Assembly (NCBI GenBank): GCA_014843695.1
Contig: JABXNX010000064.1
Location: 1-64,000, forward strand
Direction of reading: 5' to 3'
Source of the DNA: Archivesica marissinica
Lineage: Eukaryota > Mollusca > Bivalvia > Venerida > Vesicomyidae
DNA: 64,000 nucleotides
Shown here: piece after piece, positions 62,197-64,000 of the stretch
Position numbering within the stretch: the stretch's first letter is position 1
How the letters are laid out: the number at the start of each line of letters is the position of its first letter
Program-made: the position numbers and the translations under genes
The notes under the pieces: generated by a model
What the model saw: the letters and a program-made list of their open reading frames with translations, nothing else
What the model was told of the DNA's origin: nothing
The model's database searches: none

Positions 62197-62307
62197 ATCC
62201 TTCAAATAAAAGCAACTTTAGCATGCTACACAGGTCTTTGTTAGTTTATTTATTGCATTTAGAGTGACACAAACAGCCGCTATAGTGGTAGAACACTTCC
62301 AGTGTTT

Positions 62308-62470
62308 ACAGTCAAACCTGTGCTAGTGGTAACCTCTATTAAGCAGCCAACCTATATTAAGCAGCCAGTTTCCATATTCCCAATATGTTGTTTTATTATA
62401 TATATTACCTCTATTAATCAGCCACTTCCTGTGATTCCCTTGGCTGGCTGCTTAAGACAGGTTTGACTGT
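62308..62470. mobile_element. Short mariner-like MITE
   Basis: ACAGTCAAACCTGTGCTAG is inverted as CTTAAGACAGGTTTGACTGT, with flanking TA. Same family as 11779-12344 without the internal amplification. It lies 109 bp upstream of exon 1. Confidence 0.8.
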
Positions 62471-62821
62471 ATTTCCGACATTGTTGTGAACCTTGATAGA
62501 ACCACCAGTTGTTGGTAAACCAGCTGGGCATCTGCCCACATTGTAAGACTTAAACCTGCACACATGTCCAACATACGTTTCCAACCCAAATCTATGACAT
62601 AAATGATGAAGTCCCAGATGCCTGAACAGTGTTATTAGATCTAGTACATAATGTAGTTTTTTATAGCCACCAGAAAAAGCATAAATAAAATTTACAAATT
62701 TCACAACTTAAATCTTTATTATCAGCTCTTTATTACCATATAATGAAACATGGAACTGCATATGTGATGACACGTTTGCTCAATCAAATACATGTGTTAC
62801 TAATAGAGTATGGTAGTCTAA

Positions 62822-63800
62822 TTTGTTTATACAAATTTATTTTAGCTCGATTGGGAAAAAAATTCTTTCCACTTATATTAATCACTCTCGAGACCTCATT
62901 CCTGATGGAATCCATCGCCATGAAGGAGAGAGAAGAGGCAATGTGGAATTTAAATGCCTTGGCCAAGGGCACAATCATAACGGCTCTAGCGGGGCTCGAA
63001 CTCCGGACCTTTCGCACCTGAAGCGAACGCGCATCCACTGCGCTATCACGACTTCCACAAGTCTAATTTGGAGTGCAATCATTAATCGAACTAATAAAAC
63101 TGATAGAACAAAATACTTCGACATAACAGATGGATCTGTAGTCCAGTGGTAACACGCTGGACTGGTAATCCAGGGATCACAGGTTCGATCCCCTGTCTGA
63201 CCGTAATAAAATTAACAGTCTTTCACTTTCATATGGGACGTTAAACTGAGGTCTCGTGTCGGTGCTTTACACCATACACGTAAAAGAACCAGGAGACTCT
63301 GGAACGGGTCTCTTGTCTGTATCATTGCACTATCCTCCAAAAATCTAAAATGACTAATCTCTTCAGGAGTCGCTCATATGGGCAACCGGTAGCGACGATA
63401 AATAAACGTAAAACACACACACTTCGACATAATCGAAATTGGACATAACCAACGCTGACCAATAACAGACAATATTTCTAATGATGATGCTTCTCATAAC
63501 TTGTTCCAAAATAAATCATTTTTACAAGATGTCTTAAGTTTGTTTTAAGTCTAAACTTATTTATTTTACAACGATTGCGAAACAAGCTGTAACAACTTAT
63601 ATTAATCACTCTCGTTGGATCGGATGAAAGTGTAAATGTGGTCATTCGTGTGGGATGAAACCGGAGTCATCGGAGAAAACCCACCTGTCCGATCTAGCGA
63701 CTACCGTACCATCTCACATGCTTCCGGGTCCGAGGATCGAACCCAGGTCGCATTGGTGAGAAGCGAGCGCGCTAACCACAGCGCTAATTGGACATGTTTG
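62822..63800. mobile_element. Cluster of three tRNA-derived SINEs
   Basis: Family C on the minus strand at 62822-63060, family B on the plus strand at 63130-63425 (TAGTCCAGTGG, GGTTCGATCCCC, CA-rich tail), and family D on the minus strand at about 63590-63800 (box B GGTTCGATCC). 63800-64000 is AT-rich with nothing recognised. Confidence 0.75.
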
Positions 63801-64000
63801 TTTTAGCAGTAACATGGACATAAAGGACAAATAGCTCAGTCATATCATATTTATTAAATACAACACATACATGTACATACGAGTTATATTTGATATATGT
63901 AATTGTGCTCAATAATTACTGATACAATAACGGTGCAAATACAAAATTATACAACAATAAATAGTTTGCTATTGCATGATGGTTTTTCACTCATTACTGA

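Noticed and set aside
62203..62205. TTG start nine bases upstream of the Sfmbt ATG
   Set aside because: It lies inside the probable acceptor of intron 0, and the ATG at 62196 is the ordinary choice.

Overview
The window is animal genomic DNA. It has short exons with GT-AG introns, many tRNA-derived SINEs and MITE-like elements, and very long minisatellites. The coding content and repeat style suggest a lophotrochozoan, most likely a bivalve mollusc. That placement is inference, and I cannot name the species.

One gene spans almost the whole window on the minus strand. It is an Sfmbt/SFMBT orthologue (Scm-like with four MBT domains), a Polycomb-group chromatin reader. I could place 17 coding exons from the start codon at 62196 to the stop codon at 578-580. 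All 16 introns have GT and AG ends, and all 16 reading phases agree, giving a 994-residue product. The order is an acidic N-terminus, MBT1 to MBT4 (each built from a pair of exons), a 50-nt exon, the SLED domain, a basic linker and a C-terminal SAM domain. A second gene-like unit, a ZNF862-type hAT-transposase-derived ORF of 643 residues, lies in the 20-kb intron 13 on the same strand.

The striking feature is the tandem arrays. Eleven of the 16 introns hold a long array within about 100 nt of an exon, and a twelfth has a two-copy duplication there. In seven cases the repeated unit contains the splice site itself, six of them with part of the adjacent exon. The SAM-exon acceptor is repeated about 110 times (716-5255), the exon 8 acceptor about 36 times, the exon 3 acceptor 6 times and the exon 7 acceptor 8 times. 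The exon 5 donor is repeated about 130 times, the exon 7 donor about 21 times and the exon 14 donor 8 times. Intron 16 and intron 7 consist almost wholly of such arrays. I regard these splice-junction minisatellites as the main discovery candidate. They multiply usable donors and acceptors without any obvious damage to the reading frame of the gene.

Layout from right to left (gene direction): 64.0-62.2 kb, SINEs and a small TIR element; 62.2-61.7, exon 1; 61.7-58.5, array; 58.1-35.2, exons 2-9 (four MBT repeats) separated by arrays; 33.2-28.4, exons 10-13 (SLED); 28.4-8.5, intron 13 with the hAT gene, a 1,410-bp tandem duplication, a 2-kb CA-rich array and many SINEs and MITEs; 8.5-5.3, exons 14-16; 5.3-0.7, the SAM-acceptor array; 0.7-0.0, the last exon and probable 3' UTR.
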